Source: Aminivibrio pyruvatiphilus
GTDB lineage: Bacteria > Synergistota > Synergistia > Synergistales > Aminobacteriaceae
Assembly (NCBI RefSeq): GCF_004366815.1
Contig: NZ_SORI01000002.1
Coordinates: 223,018-287,017 of the forward strand
Reading direction: 5' to 3'
DNA: 64,000 bases
Of the stretch, positions 34,515 to 41,819 are shown piece by piece (the first letter of the stretch is position 1; each line of letters starts with the position of its first letter). The translations under genes and the position numbers were made by a program. The notes below the pieces were generated by a model. That model was not told the DNA's origin and ran no database searches. It was given only the letters and a program-made list of their open reading frames with translations.

Positions 34515-35519
34515 ATGCTTTTCGCACTGCTGCTGTTTTCCGCCCTCGCCTTTCTTCTTCTCGCCCCTTCAGCCGGGCAGGCCCGGACCCGGCCGTTCTT
34601 CATCACGAAGGAACAGGCCTACAACGGCATGCTCAGGGCAGACATCCCCCCCGCCCTCGTGATCGACGACGGGGACACCGTGGTTTTCAACACGGTCATG
34701 CTCCTGGGCGGGAATCTTTCCCCCGAAATGTCCTTCGACGACATGCTTGCCCTTCGCACGGAAATGAAGGAAAAGGGTATCGGCGTCTACGCCTTTACGG
34801 GGCCCTTTCACATCAACGGGGCCGAGCCCGGCGACACTCTCGAGGTAAGGATCAGGCGCATTGTCCCCGGAAAATACGCCGTCACCCACATCTATCCCGA
34901 CCATATGAACATAGGAGGTCTGCCTGAGGGATTCAGCAAAGGCTTCCTGAAACCCCTCTTCCTGTCGCAGGACAGAAAGACCATCGAATTCGCCCCCGGC
35001 GTGACCCTCAAAACCAGGCCGTTCCTGGGCACCATGGCCGTGGCCCCCCGTCCGGGCGAGGAGCTGCCTCCGGCGGTTCCGGGCTATTTTGCCGGCAACA
35101 TGGACAACAAGGAACTCGTGGAGGGAACAACCCTCTACATTCCAGTGAACGTACGGGGAGCTCTCTTCATGGCCGCGGACGCCCACGCCGTCCAGGGGGA
35201 CGGAGAGGTGAGCATCGCTGCCGCCGAGACCTATTTCGAGGAAGTGGAGCTTCAGTTCGTTGTCCGGAAGGACCTGAAACTCCACTACCCTCTCGCCGAG
35301 TCGCCGACCCACTGGATCGTCATGGGATTCCACCACGATCTGGACGAGGCCATGAAGATGGCTATCCGTGAGGCCATATCCTTTCTCATGAGGGAAAAGG
35401 GACTCTCCCGGGAGGAAGCCTTCTCCCTGTGCAGCCTCTCAGTGGATTTCCGCGTCACCCAGGTGGTGGACGGCGACAAGGGCGTCCACGGCATGATCCC
35501 GAAGTCGATCTTCAGTTGA
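34515..35519 (+). CDS. Exported acetamidase/formamidase-family protein
   Basis: 334 residues. A long hydrophobic N terminus (about residues 2-18, cleavage near GQA|RT) marks it as exported, unusual for this normally cytoplasmic family. The body has family blocks: TGPFHINGAEPGDTLEVRI, VNVRGALFMAADAHAVQGDGEVSIAAAE (positions about 35140-35225) and SHWIVMGF-like THWIVMGF. FmdA/AmdA enzymes hydrolyse formamide or acetamide to ammonia and the acid. GGAGG precedes ATG 34515. It overlaps the next, converging gene by 8 bp. Confidence 0.87.
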   Translation: MLFALLLFSALAFLLLAPSAGQARTRPFFITKEQAYNGMLRADIPPALVIDDGDTVVFNTVMLLGGNLSPEMSFDDMLALRTEMKEKGIGVYAFTGPFHINGAEPGDTLEVRIRRIVPGKYAVTHIYPDHMNIGGLPEGFSKGFLKPLFLSQDRKTIEFAPGVTLKTRPFLGTMAVAPRPGEELPPAVPGYFAGNMDNKELVEGTTLYIPVNVRGALFMAADAHAVQGDGEVSIAAAETYFEEVELQFVVRKDLKLHYPLAESPTHWIVMGFHHDLDEAMKMAIREAISFLMREKGLSREEAFSLCSLSVDFRVTQVVDGDKGVHGMIPKSIFS

Positions 35520-35952
35520 CCTTCCGTTCCCAGGGGAAAATACCCCTGGGAATCTCGGGCACTTCCTCGAGAAGCATTTCAAAATACGTCCCGTCCACGG
35601 GAGGGGCATCCTCCTCCCCGGACGGGACGTGCATCACTTCCCATTTTTCCCCGGTCCGTCTGAGGAGGGCCGTGAGACCTTCGTACTTCTCGGCGCCGTC
35701 CGGCGACTGGGGCGCCGTTTCCGCCCAGGCCCACCCTTCGGCCACCTTCAGATAACGGACCACGAAGACGACCCTGAGATCGTGGTTCTCCAGGACCCAT
35801 TCCCGCAGCCCGTCCAGAACCGCTTTCCTGACAGGGTTTCCCGGCTGGGGCGTATAGGGCTTTTCCGCCGCGGCAGCGGCGCCGCAGAATATGATGAGAG
35901 CGGCAAGAAGAGCGGCTCCCCGCAATATTCCGGCGTTCCTCCTGATGGACAT
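35512..35952 (-). CDS. Small exported protein of unknown function
   Basis: 146 residues with a signal peptide (hydrophobic GAALLAALIIFCGAAAAA, cleavage near AAA|EK). The mature part of about 115 residues contains LREWVLENHDLRVVFVVRYLKVAEGWAWAE and TGEKWEVMHV, which resembles small NTF2-like or beta-grasp stress proteins with a Trp-rich core, but no named family is clear. GAAAGGAG sets ATG 35952; the frame continues upstream without a start site. The RND terminator lies upstream of it, so it has its own promoter. Confidence 0.6.
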   Translation of the reverse strand: MSIRRNAGILRGAALLAALIIFCGAAAAAEKPYTPQPGNPVRKAVLDGLREWVLENHDLRVVFVVRYLKVAEGWAWAETAPQSPDGAEKYEGLTALLRRTGEKWEVMHVPSGEEDAPPVDGTYFEMLLEEVPEIPRGIFPWERKVN

Positions 35953-36042
35953 CGTTACCGTCTCCTTTCTCCCGCCCATTTCCGCACAGGACAGGGCAGG
36001 CTGAGAGAGTCGTCCCTTCATTCTATTATAGAAGAGCTGGTG

Positions 36043-36072
36043 AAAAAAAAGCCCCTCCGTGGAAGGAGGGGC
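36043..36072 (-). terminator. Rho-independent terminator of the RND pump operon
   Basis: GCCCCTCC (36051-36058) pairs perfectly with GGAGGGGC (36065-36072) around a 6-base loop. On the minus strand the stem is followed by eight T (36043-36050). It lies 13 bases after the RND stop codon and is one of the clearest terminators in the window. Confidence 0.9.
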
Positions 36073-36084
36073 ACGAACCGCCTG

Positions 36085-39000
36085 CTATTCCGATGCGGCG
36101 GCAGCCTGGGCCTTCCTGGCCGCCCTCCGCTCCCGGAACCCCCAGTAGAGCTTGTAGACTGCGGGCACGACAAGCAGGGCGATGATGCCGCCGGCAACAA
36201 GTCCGCCGATGGCCACGAAGGCGATGGGCTGCCGCAGGGCGCCGCCCTGTCCGGTTCCCAGGGCCAGGGGAACCATGGAGATGACGGCGGCGGAGATGGC
36301 CATGAAGAGCATCCTGAGCCGGATGGCACAGGCTTTCTCAATGGCTGTGGCAGCCGGTTCCCCTTCTTCCTTTCTTCGGGTTTCGGCGTAGTCGATGACC
36401 ACGATGGCGTTGTTCACCACCAGTCCCACCAGCATGATGAGACCGATGAGGGCGAACATGGAAATGGAGACCCCGGACAGCAGCATGGAGGGAATGACTC
36501 CCAGGGCGGCCAGGGGCACCGTGAGAATGATCACGAAGGCGAAGAACCAGGACTCGAGGATGGCCGCTATAATGATGAACGTCAGCCCTATGGCGATGAA
36601 GAGCGCCCTGCCCAGTTCTCCGAAGGTCTCCTCCATGAATTCCGCGTCTCCGCCGTAGTCGATGGAGTATCCCTCGGGAAGAGCGAGGTCCGCTATGGCC
36701 CTGCGGGCATTGACCGTGGCCTCGCCGACGCTGATATAGCGTGCGTCCGCCTCGACGGTGACCGCCTTCTGCCTGTCTTTCCGGACGACTTCCGTCGGCC
36801 CGTCCCTCCACTGCACCTCGGCGAATTCCTTCAGGGGCATGAGACCGTAGGTTGTCATGATCGGCAGGTCCTGGACCTTGAAGATATCCTTCGCCTTGTC
36901 CGGGCTGATCCGGGCCTTTATGTCGTACTCAAAGCCTTCCTGGCGGAACTTTCCCGCATCCATGCCGACAAGATAGCCGTAAATTACGTGGGAAAGGGTG
37001 GTCATGTCGATGCCGAACTGGGAAAGACGCCATCTCACGGGCAGGATCTGCAGCTCGGGCTTGCCCATTTCCACGTCGATGCCGGCGTCCACGATTCCCG
37101 GCACATGACGGATCCGGTCCCGTATGGTCTCCGCGATCCGGTAGAGGGTTTCAAGTTCTTCCCCCCTCACCACGAGCTGGATGGGTTTCCCGCCTCCCAT
37201 GTTCTGCCGGAACCCGCTGACCGCCCCGTCCACTCCGGGCATGGAGTTCACGAAGGGGCGGATGCGGTCCGCCATTTCCATGGTGGAGGGCCGGTCCGGG
37301 TCCTCGGTGAAATAGGCTTCCACGGTCGCCTTGTGGGTTCCCTGGTTTCTTCCCGAGGCGCCTACCGTGGAAACGACGTATTTCAGCGAGGGAAGGGTTT
37401 GCCGGATGTGATTCTCGATCTCCTTCACCCGGTCCTGGGTCACGAACACCGGGGTGTTGCTGGGCAGGGTGATGCTGACCGTCATAACCCCGCTGTCGGT
37501 TCGGGGCATCATCTCGGAGCCGATAAGTCCTCCCATCCTGAAGGCGCCGTAGGTGAGCCCGAGGAAGATCACGATGGTGATCAGCGGATGGGCCAGGGCC
37601 CGCCTGAGAGAAAAGAGAAACAGCTCTTCGAAGCCGGAATAGAACCAGTCCCACCACCCGCAGAGAATGCGCCCCAGCCTGGGGGTGCCCTTGTCGGACT
37701 TGATTCTCGCGGCCATGGACGGTGTCAGGGTCAGTGAGACCCACAGGGAGAAGAGGGTGGCGTAGACGATGGTCATGGCATACTGCACCAGGAACTGTCC
37801 GGCGATTCCCCTCATGATGGCCACGGGGAGGAACACCCCGAGGTTCGTGGCCGTGCCGGCGATGACCGACAGGGAGATCTCCACCGTTCCCTTTTCCGCC
37901 GCCTCCTCGGGGGAATAGCCCATGTCCCGGAAGCGGTAGATGTTCTCGATGATGAGGATGGAATTGTTCACCAGGACGCCCATGGAGATGGCAAGTCCCA
38001 GGGAGCTCATGATGTTCAGGGAATAGCCGTGCATGGCCAGGGGCATAAAGGTGGCGAAAAGCGCCACGGGCATGGCCACGGAGACGATGAAGGTGGCCGA
38101 GAACCGTTTGAGGAAGAGGTAGAGCACCACCACGGTGAGCAGGATGCCGAATCCCATGTCCCGGAGCACGTTCTTCACCGACGACTCGATAAACTTCGTA
38201 TCATCGAAAGGGATTTCCGCGGTGAAGTCCGGCATGGTCTTCATGATCGCGCCGAGCTCCTTCTTCACCAGCTCCCCCGCTCTCACCACGTCGGAATTGG
38301 GACGGGCGCTGATCCGGAGCTGCACCACCGGGTTCCCGTTCACCCGGGCGATGGACCGCACGTCCTGCTCGCCGTCCACCACCGTTCCCAGATCCCGCAC
38401 CCGAACGGGGTTTCCCGATGCGGTGGGAATCATGATGTTCTCCAGTTCCTCTACCCTGTTGAATTCACCGATGAGGCGGAGCCACGTCTCGTCTTTCTCC
38501 TGGGTGATGTAGCCGGAGGGGTTGGTCACGTTGTTGGCCGCCACCACCGCCGCAAGGGTCTGGATGCTCACCCGGTATTCGCTGAGGGCCACGGGGTCGA
38601 GCAGGATCCTGATCTCCCTGTCCCGGCCGCCCGTCACGCTCGTCTGGCCGACGCCGTCCACCCTGGAGAGGCGGGGGACAATGTTGTCCTCGATGATCTT
38701 CTTCGCTTCCTTCTCCGGAAGAGAGCTTGTGAAGGCCACGACCATGAAGGCCTGGGCGTTGATGTCCACCTTCCTGAAGATGGGTTCGTCCACACCGTCA
38801 GGAAGCTTGTTCCTGGCCGACTTTACCTTGTTGGACACGTCCACGAGGGCCTGGTCCACGTTCACGTCCACTTCCATCTCAAGGACCACGAAGGAGTTGC
38901 TCTCCGCCGAATAACTCGTGATCTTGTCAAGACCCTCCAGGTCAGCTATGGCGTCCTCGATGGGCTTCGTCACCAGCTGTTCGATCTCGTTGGGGCTCGC

Positions 39001-39162
39001 TCCCCGGTAGACGGTCTGGACCACCACCACGGGGATATCCACCTTTGGAAGCAGGGCCACCGCAAGCTGGTTGTAGCTGCTTACCCCGAGGAGGACGAGA
39101 ACAAGGACCATCGCCCAGGTGAATACCGGGCGCTTTATGCAGAATCGTACGAGACCGCCCAT
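36085..39162 (-). CDS. RND efflux pump, inner-membrane transporter (AcrB/HAE1-like)
   Basis: 1025 residues, with two repeats of one plus five transmembrane helices and two large periplasmic loops. FCIKRPVFTWAMV at the N terminus and FIVSVAMPVALFATF before helix 4 are typical. In helix 4 the motif is GVLVNNSILIIEN (N399, N400) where AcrB has the proton-relay pair Asp407-Asp408, and helix 10 has VVNNAIVVID (N917, N918) where AcrB has Lys940. The proton relay is thus altered at three positions. It pairs with the adaptor gene 2 bp upstream. Confidence 0.93.
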   Translation of the reverse strand: MGGLVRFCIKRPVFTWAMVLVLVLLGVSSYNQLAVALLPKVDIPVVVVQTVYRGASPNEIEQLVTKPIEDAIADLEGLDKITSYSAESNSFVVLEMEVDVNVDQALVDVSNKVKSARNKLPDGVDEPIFRKVDINAQAFMVVAFTSSLPEKEAKKIIEDNIVPRLSRVDGVGQTSVTGGRDREIRILLDPVALSEYRVSIQTLAAVVAANNVTNPSGYITQEKDETWLRLIGEFNRVEELENIMIPTASGNPVRVRDLGTVVDGEQDVRSIARVNGNPVVQLRISARPNSDVVRAGELVKKELGAIMKTMPDFTAEIPFDDTKFIESSVKNVLRDMGFGILLTVVVLYLFLKRFSATFIVSVAMPVALFATFMPLAMHGYSLNIMSSLGLAISMGVLVNNSILIIENIYRFRDMGYSPEEAAEKGTVEISLSVIAGTATNLGVFLPVAIMRGIAGQFLVQYAMTIVYATLFSLWVSLTLTPSMAARIKSDKGTPRLGRILCGWWDWFYSGFEELFLFSLRRALAHPLITIVIFLGLTYGAFRMGGLIGSEMMPRTDSGVMTVSITLPSNTPVFVTQDRVKEIENHIRQTLPSLKYVVSTVGASGRNQGTHKATVEAYFTEDPDRPSTMEMADRIRPFVNSMPGVDGAVSGFRQNMGGGKPIQLVVRGEELETLYRIAETIRDRIRHVPGIVDAGIDVEMGKPELQILPVRWRLSQFGIDMTTLSHVIYGYLVGMDAGKFRQEGFEYDIKARISPDKAKDIFKVQDLPIMTTYGLMPLKEFAEVQWRDGPTEVVRKDRQKAVTVEADARYISVGEATVNARRAIADLALPEGYSIDYGGDAEFMEETFGELGRALFIAIGLTFIIIAAILESWFFAFVIILTVPLAALGVIPSMLLSGVSISMFALIGLIMLVGLVVNNAIVVIDYAETRRKEEGEPAATAIEKACAIRLRMLFMAISAAVISMVPLALGTGQGGALRQPIAFVAIGGLVAGGIIALLVVPAVYKLYWGFRERRAARKAQAAAASE

Positions 39163-39164
39163 GG

Positions 39165-40259
39165 TTATTTGCCTGCCGAGCCGGCGGCGTCCTCCCTGGT
39201 TATGGTGACGAGGGCGTTCTCAAACAGCAGGTTATGCCCCCTGACCACCACGAGGTCTCCTTCAGAAAGACCGGCATCCACGGAAAGGGTGCCGTTCTGC
39301 CCCTCACCCGGAACAATCTCCCGGAGTTTCGCCCGTTCGCCGTCAAGGACATAGACAAAGGCCTTGTCTCCCCTTCTCTGGACGATCTCGGAGGGAATGA
39401 TGATCAGGTCCTTCTTTTTCTCCACGAGGAAGCGGGCCTCCACGTGGGTGCCGGGAAGCACGTCGAGACCGTTCAGGCAGACCACCACGGGGTACAGTCC
39501 CGACCCCTGGGCAGCCTCGGGGCTGATCCTCTTGATGGAACATTTCGTCTTCTGTCCGTCGCTCAGCACTTCCACGGGGGTTTCCCGGTTCAGGCTCAGG
39601 ATGTCCTTCCGGGAGACCATGATCTCCGCCTCCAGGTCCTTGAGGTCAATGATGGTCAGCAGGGCCTTTCCGTCGGCGGCCACTTCCCCCGGCTCCACGG
39701 TCCGGCTGGCCACTATGCCGTCGATGCTGGCCCTGACCTGGGTGCGGGCGAGGGTGGACTGGGAGGACTGAAGCTTCGCCTCCTCGCTCTTCATCCTCGA
39801 AAAAGCCTGCTCCACCTGGGCCTTGGAAACACCCCCGGATTTGTGGAGCTCGGAAAGCCGTTTATAGTCCCGCACCGCGTCCTCGTAGCTCGCCCTGTCG
39901 GCGGCGGCGGAAGCCCGGTAGTCCTGGGAGGAAAGGGTCAGCAGCACCTGACCCGCCTTCACTTTGTCACCGATCTGGACATGGACCTCCCGGACGATTT
40001 CCTTCACGTAGGATGTGACTGTCTGGCTTTTTCCGGCCTTTGCCTGGCCGTAGTAGCTCCTCCAGATTTCCCAGTCCTGCCGGGAAAGCCGCATCACGTC
40101 AACCGGAACGGGCACTTCCTCTTTCTGTTCCATGGCAGCCGCGTTGGCGGCAGTCTCCTGGAGCTTCGCCTGCACCCGGACCACCATGAAAACGCCTCCC
40201 GCGCAGATCAGGAGGACCCAGAACACTGCACTCAGCCTTGCGAAAATTGATTTTGCCAT
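39165..40259 (-). CDS. RND efflux periplasmic adaptor
   Basis: 364 residues: N-terminal membrane anchor (residues 9-28), lipoyl half-motif IVREVHVQIGDKVKAGQVLLTL, helical hairpin (about 105-165), second lipoyl half RASIDGIVASRTVEPGEVAADG, then beta-barrel and membrane-proximal domains. It joins the RND pump to an outer-membrane channel, which is not encoded here. The start at 40259 lies 28 bp inside the end of the TetR gene, so it is coupled to its repressor. Confidence 0.92.
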   Translation of the reverse strand: MAKSIFARLSAVFWVLLICAGGVFMVVRVQAKLQETAANAAAMEQKEEVPVPVDVMRLSRQDWEIWRSYYGQAKAGKSQTVTSYVKEIVREVHVQIGDKVKAGQVLLTLSSQDYRASAAADRASYEDAVRDYKRLSELHKSGGVSKAQVEQAFSRMKSEEAKLQSSQSTLARTQVRASIDGIVASRTVEPGEVAADGKALLTIIDLKDLEAEIMVSRKDILSLNRETPVEVLSDGQKTKCSIKRISPEAAQGSGLYPVVVCLNGLDVLPGTHVEARFLVEKKKDLIIIPSEIVQRRGDKAFVYVLDGERAKLREIVPGEGQNGTLSVDAGLSEGDLVVVRGHNLLFENALVTITREDAAGSAGK

Positions 40260-40891
40260 GTTTCCACTGCCCCTTCCGGTGACAAAATTCTCTTGAACAT
40301 ATCCAGCGCGAAGGCCAGAAATTTTTCAACGCTCACGCTTTCAGGGGCTTTCTCCAGATGTTCGAAAAGCCACGAATCCATGGTATGCCCCATGGCCTGG
40401 AGAACGCTCCGCAGGAGATCCGGAGGCACATCCTTTCGAATTGCCCCAAGGTCCTGGCCCCGCTTCAGAAGGTTGGCGGTCCACCGCTCGACTCTCCTGA
40501 AGTTTTCCCGCAGTTCGGCGCTTCCCTTCATTCCCGTGCCTGGCTCGATCAGGTTCCGTACCACCTTGACGATCCCCAGATTCCCGGCGCCGTACCGTAT
40601 GGCCTTCTCGTAATACAGGCGACAGGCGGTCCAGAACTCCTCCCTGGTTTCAGGCAGCTTCAGCTTTCCCACCGAGGAGAGAAACTGCCGCTCCACCTCG
40701 TCGAGAACGGTGAGATAGAGGCTCTCCTTGTTCTCGAAATAGTAGTAGACCACACCCTTGCTCAGGCCTGACCGCTCTATGATCCTGTTGTAGGAGGCCC
40801 CGTCGATGCCGTTGGCCGCTATCTCCTCCATGGCGGCCTCGATGAGGGCCGCTCTTTTTTCATCATCAATCTTCCTGGAACTGTAACGCAC
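40232..40891 (-). CDS. TetR-family repressor of the RND pump
   Basis: 219 residues. Helix-turn-helix IDGASYNRIIERSGLSKGVVYYYFENKESLYL (about residues 29-60) is a textbook TetR domain; the C-terminal part is the ligand-binding domain. I start it at GTG 40891, five bases after GGAGGT; the ATG at 40906 sits directly on its own purine run. It is the first gene of the pump operon, with a palindromic operator inside the promoter at 40923-40954, so it should repress itself and the pump. Confidence 0.9.
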   Translation of the reverse strand: MRYSSRKIDDEKRAALIEAAMEEIAANGIDGASYNRIIERSGLSKGVVYYYFENKESLYLTVLDEVERQFLSSVGKLKLPETREEFWTACRLYYEKAIRYGAGNLGIVKVVRNLIEPGTGMKGSAELRENFRRVERWTANLLKRGQDLGAIRKDVPPDLLRSVLQAMGHTMDSWLFEHLEKAPESVSVEKFLAFALDMFKRILSPEGAVETWQNQFSQG

Positions 40892-40922
40892 AGCGCACCT
40901 CCTCATCTTTCCGGTACAGACC

Positions 40923-40954
40923 GACAGGTTAGACCATACGGTCTAATTTGTCAA
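40923..40954 (-). promoter_or_regulatory. RND operon promoter with palindromic TetR operator in its spacer
   Basis: Minus strand: a perfect -35 box TTGACA (40949-40954), 17-bp spacer and -10 TAACCT (40926-40931). TTAGACC (40929-40935) and GGTCTAA (40940-40946) form a perfect dyad with a 4-base centre, and GACA/TGTC extends the symmetry outwards to 40923-40952. A repressor bound here would directly block RNA polymerase. Confidence 0.8.
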
Positions 40955-41119
40955 CGGGGAAATTCAGGAAGTATAATGCATGGGGCGCCCTTCCCGGCTG
41001 ACCGCCCGGAGAGAATTCCGGCGCTTCCGGGACATCGGGTTCATGCCCGCCCCGTTCTCCCTTTTCCCTGTGTCCGGGGGAAAGGGGCCGTTTATTTCCT
41101 ATGAAAAGGAGCGATTTGT

Positions 41120-41758
41120 ATGAAAAACTGCCCAGGATGCGGCGCATCCCTGCAGGAAGGCGCGTCCTTCTGCGAGTACTGCGGCGCCCAGGTGAAGACC
41201 GATCCACCCGTTCCATCGTCAAGTCCGAAAAAGAGTCCGAAGGATGAGGAATCCGGAATGCGTCATCTCCGGGAAGGGGCCCCTTCAGGCCCGCGGGTCG
41301 CCCTGAGGACGGTCAGCCCGGTCTTCATGCTCCTCCTCTCCTTCCTGACCTTTCTGTTCTACCCTGTCCTCTGGGTTTTTCTCCGGAGAAAGGCCTTCGA
41401 CTCCATGGTACCTGAAAAGAAGCTCGGCCTGGTCCTTCCCCTTGCCTTTCTGGCCGCTACGGTTCTTTTCGTTGCGGCGGGAAACATCGAAAAGCTTCCC
41501 GAGCTTGCCGTCACCCTTACCTTCGAGGAGAAGGAAGCCCTTTCCGGCTGGTCTTTTCTTGCATGGTTCGCCTCCATGACCATGGTCTCCTTCAGAATGC
41601 GGACCATCCTCCGAAAATTCGCGTCCCGGACCGACGGCAGCCCCCTGGCGGCGAACCTGGTGGCCAGGTCTTCGGCAATGACCTTCTTCTTTCAGTTTCT
41701 CTACATCCAGCAGCACATCAACATGCTCGTGGAGTCCGGTCTGGCGGACAGAGAATGA
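41120..41758 (+). CDS. Zinc-ribbon membrane protein of unknown function
   Basis: 212 residues. An N-terminal zinc ribbon with CPGC (C4, C7) and CEYC (C18, C21) is followed by a Pro/Ser/Lys-rich linker (about 27-60), two transmembrane helices (about 65-85 and 100-118) and a further amphipathic or membrane segment near 145-155. AAAAGGAG precedes ATG 41120. Small zinc-ribbon proteins with membrane segments are widespread in bacteria; no specific role is known. It is a single-gene unit ending at a strong hairpin. Confidence 0.8.
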   Translation: MKNCPGCGASLQEGASFCEYCGAQVKTDPPVPSSSPKKSPKDEESGMRHLREGAPSGPRVALRTVSPVFMLLLSFLTFLFYPVLWVFLRRKAFDSMVPEKKLGLVLPLAFLAATVLFVAAGNIEKLPELAVTLTFEEKEALSGWSFLAWFASMTMVSFRMRTILRKFASRTDGSPLAANLVARSSAMTFFFQFLYIQQHINMLVESGLADRE

Positions 41759-41760
41759 CA

Positions 41761-41790
41761 CAGGGGGGCGGCCTTCCCGGCCGCCCCCTG
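41761..41790. terminator. Hairpin between converging genes
   Basis: CAGGGGGGCGGCC (41761-41773) pairs with GGCCGCCCCCTG (41779-41790), a very stable GC stem with one bulged G. The T content on either side is low, so it may act as a rho-assisted or bidirectional terminator for the zinc-ribbon gene and the P-type ATPase gene. Confidence 0.6.
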
Positions 41791-41819
41791 TTCCGGTTGC
41801 CTCATCCGCAGGAGGATAT

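Noticed and set aside
35629..37737. A 702-codon plus-strand frame opposite the RND gene
   Set aside because: Antisense shadow of a strongly supported RND transporter, with low-complexity His/Gly/Asp sequence. The similar plus-strand frames at 43810-46368 and 47207-49318 are rejected for the same reason.
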